A DNA stretch of 64,000 bases from Uloborus plumipes (taxonomy: Eukaryota > Arthropoda > Arachnida > Araneae > Uloboridae). The stretch spans positions 81,964-145,963 of the forward strand of contig JAXGGA010001617.1 of assembly GCA_038373865.1 (NCBI GenBank), in the 5' to 3' direction. Shown in pieces: positions 60,201-62,610 of this stretch; position 1 is the stretch's first letter, and the number at the start of each line of letters is the position of its first letter. The notes under the pieces are model-generated. The model made no database searches. It saw only the letters and a program-made list of their open reading frames with translations, and was not told where the DNA came from. The position numbers were made by a program, and so were the translations under genes.

Positions 60201-61327
60201 AGGTCCCGCATTAACTCTGTTTCGAGTTTATCCCTTAATGTGTGGTCCTGACGAACCGTGATAGATGACACGTAACATACCATTTCGGTGCACTGCTGTT
60301 CCCTGCTCTGTTGGTACTGGTTTCTTGTCTAAATCAGGCGATAGATGGTTCTTTTATCTATAGGGTGCTCTCGGAGCTAAGCCTGATTATGGTGCTCGCT
60401 AAAGCTAAAACCGACTGGTTGGCCTTGACAATTATCTCAGACATCCTTGATATCTCAGATTGAGTACTGTTGGAGTAGAACGTCTTGAGCTTCTAAACTA
60501 TTTAGGTATACCTAAAAGTCGTGCATTTATCTATCTGCATCAACTAAATTGGAAAATGAGGATGGGATGTTTCCATCTACCTAATAGTCTCTGGAGTAAC
60601 AGGAAACACACGGGGGTGAAAGGAAACATGATTTCACTCGTTAACAAAGAATCATAGAGTTTTTATACTCGGTTACAATCAGAAAGTATCCTTAGACACA
60701 ATGCATACTTTTTTTTCTCAATTCATCCAAAAGAAAGGGAAAGATCTGTTGTTGAAATATTGAAATTGCTTCCCTTTAATCCAAATGACCCTATATTATT
60801 TCGTGCTATACATCTATGTCTGTTTTACACCACTTTTAAATTGAAGTGCGTTGGACCAATGGTGCGTATGTGTTAAGATCCAAATTTTGAAGATAACTGC
60901 CACAAATAATAGGAAAACGTCTCGTCTGTTTCGGAGTAACAGATAGATTTGGTACTGCTATTACAGTATCATACAGATTTTTTTTCAATGAAAGCCTACT
61001 TATGGTTTACTCATAACGAAAGTTCAATTATCCATCTGCTTCTTGTAGACTCTATTAATGAAAATGTAAGAATGGTAATAGACCTGTAATGCTATAACAG
61101 TATCTAATTCAAGATACCAAAGCAAATCGCTCGTTTGGGCTACATTTCACCGAAGCACATTATTTGCTTTCTGTTATTTTCCTCGTTTCTTTTTATTCAA
61201 CTCGTAATTCATTTTATAGGTGATAGTGCTCTCTCTGAAGTTTCTTTTGCATCGAGAAACAAAGAAACTTCCATTCAACAATCAACAAAAATAGGGCCAT
61301 TTGATTTGGATCGAAACGCCCAGCAAG
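1465..61327 (+). CDS. KIF11: Kinesin-5 (Eg5/KIF11-like) mitotic motor gene, partial at both ends, 19 exons in window
   Basis: Kinesin-5 proteins are plus-end-directed tetrameric motors that slide antiparallel spindle microtubules apart in mitosis. The first exon has the kinesin signature [14 protein letters not shown], then [16 protein letters not shown] and the neck linker NKPVVNE; exon 2 continues with [11 protein letters not shown] and SENGYYV, the usual kinesin-5 neck order. The remaining exons are charged, heptad-like stalk, then a Ser/Thr-rich tail. I followed AG/GT junctions by hand: exons 1-19 join in consistent phase with no stop, about 697 codons. Counting from human residue ~297, a Thr-Pro in exon 17 falls near residue 930, close to the CDK1 site of the BimC box (T926 in human). 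The stalk is divergent. The 5' motor exons precede the window and the C-terminus follows it. The family call rests on motor and neck; the stalk alone would not identify it. The exon entries below are parts of this gene. Confidence 0.85.
2636..2724 (+). CDS. KIF11: Exon 2: neck coiled coil
   Basis: Acceptor CTTGAAG, donor GTAACG, 89 nt, ends in phase 2. It encodes [20 protein letters not shown] then GYYVHVEYW, matching the kinesin-5 order EEIERLK...NGVYI..E. The final Arg codon is split and completed by G at the start of exon 3. Confidence 0.9.
3147..3215. repeat. (AT)n microsatellite
   Basis: About 34 uninterrupted AT units in intron 2. This is typical length-variable sequence. Confidence 0.97.
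3573..3660 (+). CDS. KIF11: Exon 3: stalk
   Basis: Acceptor TTCTTAG, donor GTAAGT, 88 nt. It completes the split Arg and encodes 29 further codons of charged stalk, with [20 protein letters not shown] as its core. It ends in phase 0. Confidence 0.88.
4861..4995 (+). CDS. KIF11: Exon 4: coiled-coil stalk
   Basis: Acceptor TCATTCATAG, donor GTAAGT, exactly 45 codons in phase 0. It is strongly helical and charged, with a Lys/Glu-rich core ([16 protein letters not shown]). It overlaps no transposon. Confidence 0.9.
5111..5689. mobile_element. MITE with CAGGGTTGCCAC terminal inverted repeats (hAT-like)
   Basis: Left end CAGGGTTGCCAC and right end GTGGCAACCCTG are perfect 12-bp inverted repeats. 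They are flanked on both sides by AATTA (5106-5110 and 5690-5694). The interior has repeated AGGGAAAA/CAGGAAA words. The CAGGG end is typical of hAT MITEs, though hAT makes 8-bp target duplications and I see only five matching bases. Confidence 0.75.
5806..7129. mobile_element. 1.3-kb TA-flanked element with GGGGAGACTGGG ends
   Basis: Left GGGGAGACTGGGGACGGTTG and right (reverse complement) GGGGAGACTGGGTACGGTTG differ at one base. Both are flanked by TA. CGGTTGTGAC occurs forward at 5820, 5836, 6178 and 6202, and reversed at 6888, 6910 and 7106, with a partial forward copy at 6935. No transposase is seen. TA duplication suggests mobilisation by a Tc1/mariner-type or related enzyme. Confidence 0.85.
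7205..7300 (+). CDS. KIF11: Exon 5: stalk
   Basis: Acceptor TTTTGCAG, donor GTACAA, 32 codons in phase 0, beginning [15 protein letters not shown]. It sits in a gap of under 400 bp between two TA-flanked transposons (5806-7129 and 7492-8744). It is followed by the longest intron in the window (13.9 kb). Confidence 0.88.
7492..8744. mobile_element. 1.25-kb TA-flanked element with CCGTAAAATGGG ends
   Basis: Left CCGTAAAATGGG and right CCCATTTTACGG are perfect inverted repeats, each flanked by TA (7490-7491, 8745-8746). The interior repeats GAATCGGAACA/TGTTCCGATT and GATTCGAAACACCCC-type words in both orientations. No long ORF; non-autonomous. Confidence 0.82.
9035..9401. mobile_element. Foldback MITE (family M1), copy 1, interrupted
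   Basis: Ends read GTTAAACGCGAAGAG and, reversed, GTTAAACCGTGAAGAG. Both arms continue into GGCGGxxxxTCGACT and GAAGCGGAAACG. The same family lies intact at 48610-48793. Between the arms sits a second, independent MITE (9111-9287). Confidence 0.82.
9111..9287. mobile_element. PIF/Harbinger-like MITE nested inside M1, TTA target duplication
   Basis: Ends AGGCTTGGTTTCCTAG and CTAGGAAACCGGGCCT form a 16-bp inverted repeat with two mismatches. They are flanked by TTA at 9108-9110 and 9288-9290. Comparison with M1 copy 2 (48610-48793) shows that removing 9111-9287 plus one TTA restores the uninterrupted sequence (GGATTAGCGAGAACGC on the reverse strand). A TTA duplication is the PIF/Harbinger hallmark. 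It is GC-rich and 177 bp long. Confidence 0.88.
9649..9970. repeat. Dispersed repeat D1, inverted relative to 20452-20764
   Basis: About 320 bp beginning GTGCAC. It includes CGATATGGTACATGCACTTTC, AAAACGCAATTTACATAAAA and CTGCGGGAGTTTTTTTT-like segments. All of them are found reverse-complemented, in order, at 20452-20764. Confidence 0.85.
11244..14164. mobile_element. 2.9-kb hAT-like element with 8-bp target duplication
   Basis: Ends CATAGGCGTAG and, reversed, CATAAGCGTAG form an 11-bp inverted repeat. The target duplication GCTGTCAG lies at 11236-11243 and 14165-14172. Excision in thought rejoins the open reading of the host element's protein (STDSQLAW). G-runs just inside both ends are common in this type of element. 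No clear transposase is left; the interior carries the foldback at 12538-12963. Confidence 0.85.
12538..12963. repeat. Foldback inside the hAT-like element
   Basis: Left ATTCTATCGTTTAGAAATAA and the following TTGTTTCTCTTATGAGTGAG recur reversed near 12890-12963. Arms are about 75 bp, around a loop with (T/A)-rich sequence. This is the third nesting level in this region. Confidence 0.8.
15478..15907. mobile_element. Foldback element, 130-bp arms
   Basis: Arms about 15478-15609 and 15781-15907. They share GAACACCATCGAAACTAC, AAGTCGGCGCAAAAACG and TTGGAAATTGCTCTxAAAA in inverted orientation, separated by ~170 bp of loop. Confidence 0.85.
15935..17820 (-). repeat. Dispersed repeat R1, copy 1, split by the 16143-17665 palindrome
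   Basis: Segments 15960-16142 and 17666-17820 together equal the uninterrupted copy at 20105-20460. On the minus strand it carries AACCGACTTAAAAAAAGGAG near its 5' end. It also has a tRNA-like part with an A-box-like GGTCAAGTGATTAAAC and a partial B box further on. The family looks like a retroposon, possibly a LINE 3' fragment or SINE. Confidence 0.75.
16143..17665. mobile_element. 1.5-kb palindromic Tc1/mariner-like foldback (P1)
   Basis: Ends CACTGCGATGCAAAAGTTTA and its reverse complement, with TA on both sides (16141-16142, 17666-17667). Arms of roughly 700 bp match almost throughout, meeting at a loop near 16845-16965. The uninterrupted R1 copy at 20312 reads CGTCATATGAGTACATGG at this site, so the insertion duplicated TA exactly. 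No transposase. Confidence 0.92.
17821..18158 (+). other. Intron 5 spacer
   Basis: About 340 bp of AT-rich sequence between R1 and the Tc1-like transposon. I see nothing specific in it. Confidence 0.5.
18161..19577 (-). mobile_element. Tc1-like transposon, copy 1 (1417 bp)
   Basis: Ends CACTGCTCGACATTGAAAAT and its reverse complement, flanked by TA at 18159-18160 and 19578-19579. The inverted repeats extend about 50 bp to ...GGAGTGGTCAGAAATT. The element encodes one minus-strand transposase. Copy 2 at 56432-57852 is nearly identical over its whole length. Confidence 0.95.
18306..19334 (-). pseudogene. Tc1-like transposase, open 342-codon frame with a scrambled HTH segment
   Basis: Cut-and-paste transposases of this family bind the terminal repeats with paired helix-turn-helix domains and cut with a DDE catalytic core. 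Catalytic motifs visible: FSDESRF (first Asp), [11 protein letters not shown] (second Asp), [12 protein letters not shown] (Glu). I count 32 residues between the second Asp and the Glu; classical Tc1 has 34. The frame is open throughout. Between GMVIGLR and [10 protein letters not shown], however, it reads out of register: the adjacent frame gives [17 protein letters not shown], the expected helix-turn-helix. Two 2-nt losses relative to copy 2 lie at these points, so DNA binding is probably lost. The start is chosen at [16 protein letters not shown]. Confidence 0.9.
19850..20100 (-). repeat. Repeat fragment with AACCGACTTCAAAAAA motif
   Basis: The minus strand reads TTTTTAACCGACTTCAAAAA at 19896-19876. 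This is the same motif that opens both R1 copies on that strand. Downstream sequence (CCATGGGTG, TGGGGTAGATCCCCATGGGG) is unrelated to R1. Probably the remains of another member of that retroposon group. Confidence 0.55.
20105..20460 (-). repeat. Dispersed repeat R1, copy 2, uninterrupted, tRNA-like segment
   Basis: On the minus strand: AACCGACTTCAAAAAAGGAG near the start, then ~200 bp. A tRNA-like piece follows, with A box TGGGCAAGTGG and a B-box-like GATCGAGTCC about 45 nt later. It matches 15960-17820 minus the palindrome there. The tRNA-like part lies downstream of the motif on this strand, the reverse of a usual SINE. Confidence 0.7.
20452..20764. repeat. Dispersed repeat D1, second copy (inverted)
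   Basis: Reverse complement of 9649-9970 with small indels, ending in GTGCAC. The two copies bracket 10.5 kb of the intron. Confidence 0.85.
21180..21387 (+). CDS. KIF11: Exon 6: long coiled-coil stalk exon
   Basis: Acceptor TTTTTTTCAG, donor GTATGA, 69 codons plus one nt (phase 1). It has heptad-rich helices either side of a central [18 protein letters not shown]. The Gly codon at the end is split and completed by GT of exon 7, which supports the pairing of these two exons over an 8-kb intron. Confidence 0.9.
21388..22016 (+). other. Start of intron 6, no feature seen
   Basis: AT-rich intron, with no repeat ends or coding similarity that I can recognise. Confidence 0.5.
22021..22252. mobile_element. 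TTAA-flanked MITE with CACGTT ends
   Basis: Left TTAA then CACGTTGGGATCGCATGA; right, reversed, CACGTTCAATGCTGACCT then TTAA. The two ends share CACGTT and a looser ATGC further in. The TTAA duplication suggests a piggyBac-type MITE of 232 bp. Confidence 0.65.
22314..22461 (+). repeat. Dispersed repeat D2, copy 1
   Basis: Segments such as GGGGCTACGG, ACTGCATTTTGTGATAAAAG, TTTTTAGAAGGGGAGCCA and CCATTTTTGGTC recur reverse-complemented, in order, at 26912-27056. Confidence 0.8.
22511..25474 (+). other. Middle of intron 6; possible decayed element on minus strand
   Basis: Open minus-strand pieces at 23765-23517 and 24605-24276 lie close together, and a Cys-rich run ([20 protein letters not shown]) follows the first. 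I cannot assign these to a family. GC is slightly higher than in the surrounding intron. No terminal repeats found. Confidence 0.35.
25483..26200. mobile_element. hAT MITE, 718 bp, 8-bp target duplication CTTTTGAA
   Basis: Ends TAGGGATGCACCGAT and, reversed, TCGGGACGCACCGAT. CTTTTGAA lies at 25475-25482 and 26201-26208. ATTAATCGG/CCGATTAAT words are repeated just inside both ends. End sequence and duplication length are both diagnostic of hAT. Confidence 0.93.
26912..27056 (-). repeat. Dispersed repeat D2, copy 2 (inverted)
   Basis: Reverse complement of 22314-22461, with a G-run at the position of a short gap. Confidence 0.8.
27105..28092. mobile_element. Region with clustered ATCGATGTTTT words
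   Basis: CATCGATGTTTT or near variants (TCGATGTTTT, ATCGATATTTT) occur about ten times, clustered at 27105-27230 and 27975-28090, with weaker ones between. The two clusters face each other like subterminal repeats of one ~1-kb element. Exact ends not determined. Confidence 0.55.
28092..29100 (+). other. Intron 6 spacer
   Basis: Contains a GC-richer patch at 28270-28430 with CCATCTCTTGAAGAGCGG, faintly like the M1 MITE ends. Otherwise AT-rich with nothing recognised. Confidence 0.4.
29102..29397. mobile_element. Foldback MITE just upstream of exon 7
   Basis: Ends AGGTAAAATGA and TCATTTTACCT. The arms continue into GCACAAATAAGATTAAAA and its reverse for about 70 bp. Its right end is 52 bp before exon 7, so the branch-point region lies next to it. 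Confidence 0.85.
29450..29575 (+). CDS. KIF11: Exon 7: stalk
   Basis: Acceptor ATTTTTTCAG, donor GTATGA, 126 nt, beginning with the GT that completes Gly. It encodes [20 protein letters not shown] and a helical stretch ending EKQKSA. It ends in phase 1. No long open frame covers it; I found it from the splice signals and the phase required by exon 6. A MITE ends about 50 bp upstream of its acceptor. Confidence 0.8.
29660..29682 (+). CDS. KIF11: Exon 8: 23-nt microexon
   Basis: Exon 7 ends in phase 1 and exon 9 starts in phase 0, so one short exon is needed. A strong acceptor (TGATTTTCAG) at 29659 and a GTGAAG donor bound 23 nt. These read two nt completing Lys, then FNFKTKE, and end in phase 0. 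The intron before it is only 84 bp. The phase fit is exact, but 23 nt could fit by chance; RNA reads would settle it. Confidence 0.65.
29825..31036. mobile_element. TTAA-flanked element, copy 1, carrying a nested MITE
   Basis: Ends GGGCGTTTCTCTGTAAACTC and, reversed, GGGCAATTCTCTGTTAATTC, with TTAA at 29821-29824 and 31037-31040. It aligns along its length with 61629-62511 except for the nested MITE. TTAA suggests piggyBac-like. No ORF. Confidence 0.85.
30712..30968. mobile_element. MITE with TTGAAGGAGCAAGTGG ends nested in the TTAA element
   Basis: Left TTGAAGGAGCAAGTGGATAA and right CACTTGCTCCTTCAA are inverted repeats flanked by TTATA (30707-30711, 30969-30973). A further inverted half, ACTTATCACCTTTATTCAC, lies inside at about 30835. 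The element is absent from the sister copy at 61629-62511. Confidence 0.82.
31542..31649 (+). CDS. KIF11: Exon 9: stalk
   Basis: Acceptor TGTTTTGCAG, donor GTAAGT, 36 codons in phase 0, starting [23 protein letters not shown] begins roughly 70 bp downstream of the donor. Confidence 0.87.
31715..31987 (-). mobile_element. tRNA-derived SINE, copy 1
   Basis: On the minus strand: GGCCATCTACTCTAGTGGTC (A-box region), and about 30 nt later CCGGTTTGAATCCCGG (B box). A ~200-bp body without an ORF follows, ending in TACTCGGGCTCGGATACC. This matches copy 2 at 39912-40205. Transcription would be by RNA polymerase III, antisense to the host gene. Confidence 0.85.
32488..33242 (+). mobile_element. Helitron-like non-autonomous element
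   Basis: Starts A|TCTCTACATAGTGC and ends CTAG|T. A GCACG-loop-CGTGC hairpin (33213-33230) lies 8 nt before CTAG. The flanking A and T fit the AT target used by Helitrons, and there is no target duplication or terminal inverted repeat. A T-run precedes the hairpin. The 5' boundary is inferred from the TC start and is less sure than the 3' end. Confidence 0.72.
33655..33819 (+). CDS. KIF11: Exon 10: stalk
   Basis: Acceptor CTTTATTAG, donor GTATGT, 55 codons in phase 0. It is amphipathic and begins [20 protein letters not shown]. The sequence L-K-E-R-E-Q resembles the N-E-R-E-Q-E-L segment of the vertebrate kinesin-5 stalk, which I take only as weak support. Confidence 0.88.
33820..34485 (+). 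other. Intron after exon 10, no feature seen
   Basis: AT-rich intron; no repeat ends recognised. Confidence 0.5.
35700..35748 (+). other. Candidate 49-nt exon, out of phase with its neighbours
   Basis: A good acceptor (TTAACAATGCAG) and a GTACGA donor bound an open 16-codon segment reading [16 protein letters not shown]. It starts in phase 0, which fits exon 10, but ends in phase 1, while exon 11 only reads in phase 0. Exon 10 joins exon 11 directly without it. It also lies between two inverted CACTGTTAAAAAAA ends (34486 and 38789), so it may be transposon sequence. I leave it out of the gene model. Confidence 0.25.
36010..37830. repeat. Tandem duplication of ~131 bp, second unit split by a palindrome
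   Basis: Unit A (about 36010-36140) reads CTTATAATACATC..TGTAATATAG through AAGAACGTGAATTTTATC. Unit B starts at 36141 with the same text, is interrupted at 36203-37765, and resumes with TTACTTTTATATTCGCAAAG. The uninterrupted unit A shows the empty target TATATTACTC. Confidence 0.85.
36203..37765. mobile_element. 1.56-kb palindromic Tc1/mariner-like foldback (P2)
   Basis: Ends CACTAGGTGGCCAAAAGTAT and its reverse complement, flanked by TA (36201-36202, 37766-37767). Arms of about 680 bp match closely. The ~190-bp loop (about 36890-37080) holds a third copy of the end motif, CCAAAAGTATCCGGACACC, at about 37008. No transposase. Confidence 0.93.
37831..38600 (+). other. Intron sequence, no feature seen
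   Basis: AT-rich with no coding similarity. Slightly higher GC near 38260-38560, unexplained. Confidence 0.4.
39015..39186. mobile_element. Small pogo/Tigger-like MITE
   Basis: Left GTCGAGCCCGCTTATTAGAA; right, reversed, CAGTCGAGCCCGTTCAATGG followed by TA. CCCGCTTATTAGAATAT is also repeated inside. The left end has lost its CA/TA, so it is somewhat decayed. Confidence 0.6.
39444..39542 (+). CDS. KIF11: Exon 11: stalk
   Basis: Acceptor TTTATTTACAG, donor GTAAGT, 33 codons in phase 0, containing [19 protein letters not shown] and a Lys/Glu-rich end. It joins in frame to exon 10 and exon 12. Confidence 0.88.
39912..40205 (-). mobile_element. tRNA-derived SINE, copy 2
   Basis: Same family and orientation as 31715-31987: GGCCATCTTGTCTAGTGGTC at its 5' end on the minus strand. 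The B box is decayed (GATTTTGGCTCGG). The 3' body ends TACTCGTGCTCGGGTAGCC. Confidence 0.82.
40354..40415 (+). CDS. KIF11: Exon 12: stalk
   Basis: Acceptor TTCATTTCAG, donor GTAAGT, 20 codons plus two nt, reading [20 protein letters not shown] with a split Glu. It is followed by a 75-bp intron, the shortest in the window. Confidence 0.85.
40491..40578 (+). CDS. KIF11: Exon 13: stalk
   Basis: Acceptor AAATTATAG, donor GTAATA, 88 nt. It completes Glu and then reads [20 protein letters not shown] and on to FQEDV in phase 0. The short AT-rich intron ahead of it and the exact phase match make the call firm although no long ORF marks it. Confidence 0.83.
40702..40779 (+). CDS. KIF11: Exon 14: stalk
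   Basis: Acceptor TTATTCCACAG, donor GTAAGT, 26 codons in phase 0, [20 protein letters not shown] then LSLMSK. The similarity to K-L-x-x-x-x-x-x-x-x-x-L-N-x-E in the distal kinesin-5 stalk is weak. Confidence 0.86.
41094..41246. mobile_element. Small TA-flanked MITE, pogo-like
   Basis: GTCAACTATCGATAACTCGA and, reversed, GTCAACTCTCAATAACTCGA, with TA outside each end. 153 bp, no coding content. Confidence 0.75.
41247..42221 (+). other. Intron 14 spacer
   Basis: A G-run near 41509, A-runs at 41628-41656, and otherwise unassigned sequence. I looked for long terminal repeats and saw none. Confidence 0.4.
42222..42302. repeat. GTACACTGTACTAC tandem repeat with 29-bp palindrome
   Basis: AGTACACTGTACTAC-like units recur about four times. 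The array ends in a perfect palindrome, CTGTTGAGAGTACA-C-TGTACTCTCAACAG (42274-42302). Confidence 0.85.
43134..43440 (-). pseudogene. Captured coding fragment in left arm of P3 (WWL domain)
   Basis: Mirror copy of the fragment at 43487-43860. It reads [18 protein letters not shown], then [30 protein letters not shown]. See the right-arm entry for interpretation. Confidence 0.6.
43487..43860 (+). pseudogene. Captured coding fragment in right arm of P3 (WWL domain)
   Basis: Across frameshifts the arm reads [20 protein letters not shown], then [20 protein letters not shown], then [21 protein letters not shown] recall multi-copy invertebrate proteins with a C-terminal module of the type Y-x-x-x-WWL-x-x-V, D-x-x-E, S-F-x-H-P-x-G-P, then V-P-x-x-x-I. 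The order fits. Function unknown to me. Stops and shifts in both arms rule out a working protein. Confidence 0.5.
44467..45250 (+). other. Intron 14 end, no feature seen
   Basis: AT-rich sequence between P3 and exon 15. No repeat ends or coding remnant recognised. Confidence 0.5.
45251..45310 (+). CDS. KIF11: Exon 15: distal stalk
   Basis: Acceptor TTTTCTTCTAG, donor GTAAGG, 20 codons in phase 0, [20 protein letters not shown]. It lies 0.8 kb after the 2.0-kb palindrome. Confidence 0.83.
45910..47218 (-). mobile_element. Older Tc1-like transposon, decayed
   Basis: Ends CACAGTTCAGTCACATTAAT and, reversed, CACAGTTCAGTCACATAAAT. TA is present on the right and mutated to TG on the left. The inverted repeats extend through GTGACCACC. 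1309 bp. Different family from the pair at 18161 and 56432. Confidence 0.9.
45966..47060 (-). pseudogene. Dead Tc1-like transposase
   Basis: On the minus strand: an HTH remnant ([20 protein letters not shown]), then [20 protein letters not shown] with the first catalytic Asp. After a frame break comes [20 protein letters not shown], where the second Asp is Asn. Then [20 protein letters not shown], where the catalytic Glu is Thr. Several frameshifts. Two of three catalytic residues are gone. Confidence 0.9.
47219..48095 (+). other. Intron 15 end, no feature seen
   Basis: AT-rich intron before exon 16, nothing recognised. Confidence 0.5.
48096..48321 (+). CDS. KIF11: Exon 16: distal stalk to tail junction
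   Basis: Acceptor TTTCCCTTTCAG, donor GTAATT, 75 codons plus one nt, the longest exon here. It is helical at first, then carries a Cys/Ser-rich patch ([15 protein letters not shown]), then [20 protein letters not shown]. It ends in phase 1. Confidence 0.9.
48610..48793. mobile_element. Foldback MITE family M1, copy 2, intact
   Basis: GTTAAACTGCGAAGAGATGG and, reversed, GTTGAGCCGCGAAGAGATGG. The arms contain CGACTGGAAGCGGAAACGG and meet at GCGAGAGCG/CGTTCTCGC. 184 bp. It is the uninterrupted reference for 9035-9401. Confidence 0.88.
48794..51303 (+). other. Intron 16 spacer
   Basis: Contains a G-run at 49469 and a GC-richer patch at 50520-50740 starting CACTGCTCATTAAATTAATG, which may be a decayed transposon end. 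The rest is unassigned AT-rich intron. Confidence 0.4.
51304..53671. mobile_element. 2.4-kb palindrome (P4), the longest in the window
   Basis: Left arm starts GAGTCGTTTTTTTT, AAGAATCAGGCAGTCAAAA; right arm is its reverse complement ending at 53671. Arms of about 1.15 kb match nearly throughout. The loop (about 52449-52532) contains GACCTGCACCGAGGGC. I could not define terminal repeats or a target duplication, so the true ends may be lost. No transposase. Confidence 0.9.
53806..53870 (+). CDS. KIF11: Exon 17: tail, with a Thr-Pro at the BimC-box position
   Basis: Acceptor TATTCTTCTAG, donor GTATAT, 65 nt. It completes Asp, then reads [20 protein letters not shown] plus A, ending in phase 0. 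The acidic stretch before T-P and the predicted position near residue 930 match the BimC box region. The conserved R-x-x-Y-x-Y-P that normally follows is not present in the next exons. Confidence 0.8.
53871..56430 (+). other. First half of intron 17
   Basis: AT-rich. At 54875-55000 a segment (TTGGGTGGTTCAAAAAA, GGCGCACCCTAC, CTGAAATTTCAGCTCCCTAC) resembles, in reverse, 58660-58795. Otherwise nothing recognised. Confidence 0.4.
56432..57852 (-). mobile_element. Tc1-like transposon, copy 2 (1421 bp)
   Basis: Same ends as 18161-19577, flanked by TA at 56430-56431 and 57853-57854. It differs from copy 1 at scattered positions only, implying a recent common source. Confidence 0.95.
56577..57609 (-). 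pseudogene. Tc1-like transposase, copy 2, inactivated by nonsense and frameshift
   Basis: It retains [36 protein letters not shown] and [19 protein letters not shown]-to-TGA change just after RIRVW (near 57077) stops the protein before the second catalytic Asp. A frameshift in the C-run at about 57530 separates the N-terminus. The helix joining region that is scrambled in copy 1 is intact here. Confidence 0.92.
57855..58853 (+). other. Second half of intron 17
   Basis: Contains a short inverted-repeat piece with TTAGGGTGG and CCACCCTAA at 58703-58792, probably a tiny MITE, plus G-runs at 58464-58477. The rest is unassigned. Confidence 0.45.
58854..58929 (+). CDS. KIF11: Exon 18: tail with Cys pairs
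   Basis: Acceptor CTATATTTCAG, donor GTAATC, 25 codons plus one nt. It reads [20 protein letters not shown] then GGHQL. The C-x4-C-x2-C spacing and a later His look metal-binding, but I know of no such motif in kinesin-5 tails. Phase fits exons 17 and 19. Confidence 0.75.
58930..61219 (+). other. Intron 18, GC-richer unassigned block
   Basis: 59270-60450 is clearly GC-richer than the surrounding intron and lacks long ORFs, inverted repeats or recognisable motifs. Could be a decayed retroelement 5' region or conserved non-coding DNA. I cannot decide. Confidence 0.35.
61220..61327 (+). CDS. KIF11: Exon 19: tail, last exon found in window
   Basis: Acceptor CATTTTATAG. It completes Gly, then encodes [20 protein letters not shown] and [15 protein letters not shown]. 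Two donors are possible: GTATTT after 61327 (phase 1) or GTATAA after 61338 (phase 0). No stop codon is reached before either, so at least one more exon lies beyond. I saw no convincing one before 64000. Confidence 0.78.
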
Positions 61328-61628
61328 GTATTTCAGAGGTATAATTTTTATTAATAGCATCAAGAAATAGAAACTTCTCATATGCATGAAGCATAAAACT
61401 ATACAATACACACTGCTTTAAAACGCTGAATCATGTATCTTTCTAAACGAAAATATTAAAACCGAACTTTCGGTAGCAAAATGAAAACAGAACGTTAACA
61501 TTACAAATTTTTCTACGGCTTAAAATGGGAGCATATATATTTTGACTGTAAAGTCAAACACGGTATCAGCTACAGACGATTATAATTTTGCAATCATTTT
61601 TTCAGTACTTACTTTTGCAGCCCAGTAT

Positions 61629-62511
61629 GGGCGTTTCTCTATAAACTCGTTAGCTATCAGGACCGAGTATTTTAAAAATAATAAAATGTAATAAAGTAAT
61701 TATCTCTCTTAATTCAAATAAAGCACTAAATCTTTACAACACACTAGTATTAGGAGCGATAACAATTTATGTTTTTTCTAGAAATTATCAAAGTCCCCTG
61801 GCTGTCCCAATCCTATGCTCTGACACTTAAAGGTAATGTTTCAAAAAACTTATTAACACTACACAAGTTTGGAAAATGAAATATAAGGTCTAATTACGTA
61901 TTTCTAAAGCTTAATACTATCATGTAAGTACTGAACGGAATTTTTTCAAACAGTCCCTTGGCAAAAAATTAAAGCTGCAATAGAAAAAAATCTGTTACGC
62001 TTGCAAATGTTTTTTGGAATAAAGTGAAGCGCAATCAGTATGAAGTTGCCAAAATTGCTGAGAACAGTGGTGTAATGCCACTTAATTTAGTTTCAGAACC
62101 ACATTTGTGATGAATGTATGCATCTTGGTTTTTGCGAAAACAGTCCCTTTGTAAATGATTTTTTTTATTAATGTTAATTAGTTTAATTCATAAACATATT
62201 TATTATTTCCATGATTTGTGTCTAAATTTATCGGTTGCTTCGTAACTAATTATGTTCCAGTTATTTTGTAAATATTACACATCTAAGCGAAAATAGTCCT
62301 CTGGCGACATTCCCCTTCCTAGCAATACGGCAGGAGACTTGTCCCCTGTCATGATTTATCAGAAAAAACACAAAGTTTAATTGGCCCTCTTTTGAATCAG
62401 AGTAATACATTCATTTATTGAGCAATAGTATTGCAACTGTACTAAGATGTCAAGAAAACATGCCAGGACAGATTTTGTATAGAAAATTACGAGTTTACAG
62501 AGAATCGCCCC
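61629..62511. mobile_element. TTAA-type element, copy 2
   Basis: Ends GGGCGTTTCTCTATAAACTC and, reversed, GGGCGATTCTCTGTAAACTC. It aligns with 29825-31036 without the nested MITE there. Flanks are TAT/TAT rather than clean TTAA, so either the duplication has mutated or the ends are ragged. Confidence 0.82.
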
Positions 62512-62610
62512 TATATATACCTAGATACATCCAGCCAAAAATATGCAGTTTTCAACAGTCGAATTACTGCCTCAATTCAAACAATTATGTTTTGTCGTCA
62601 ATTCTGTACA

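Noticed and set aside
61135..61344. 69-codon open frame as a complete small membrane protein
   Set aside because: Its hydrophobic start lies in the intron; only the part after the acceptor at 61219 continues the kinesin tail in phase.
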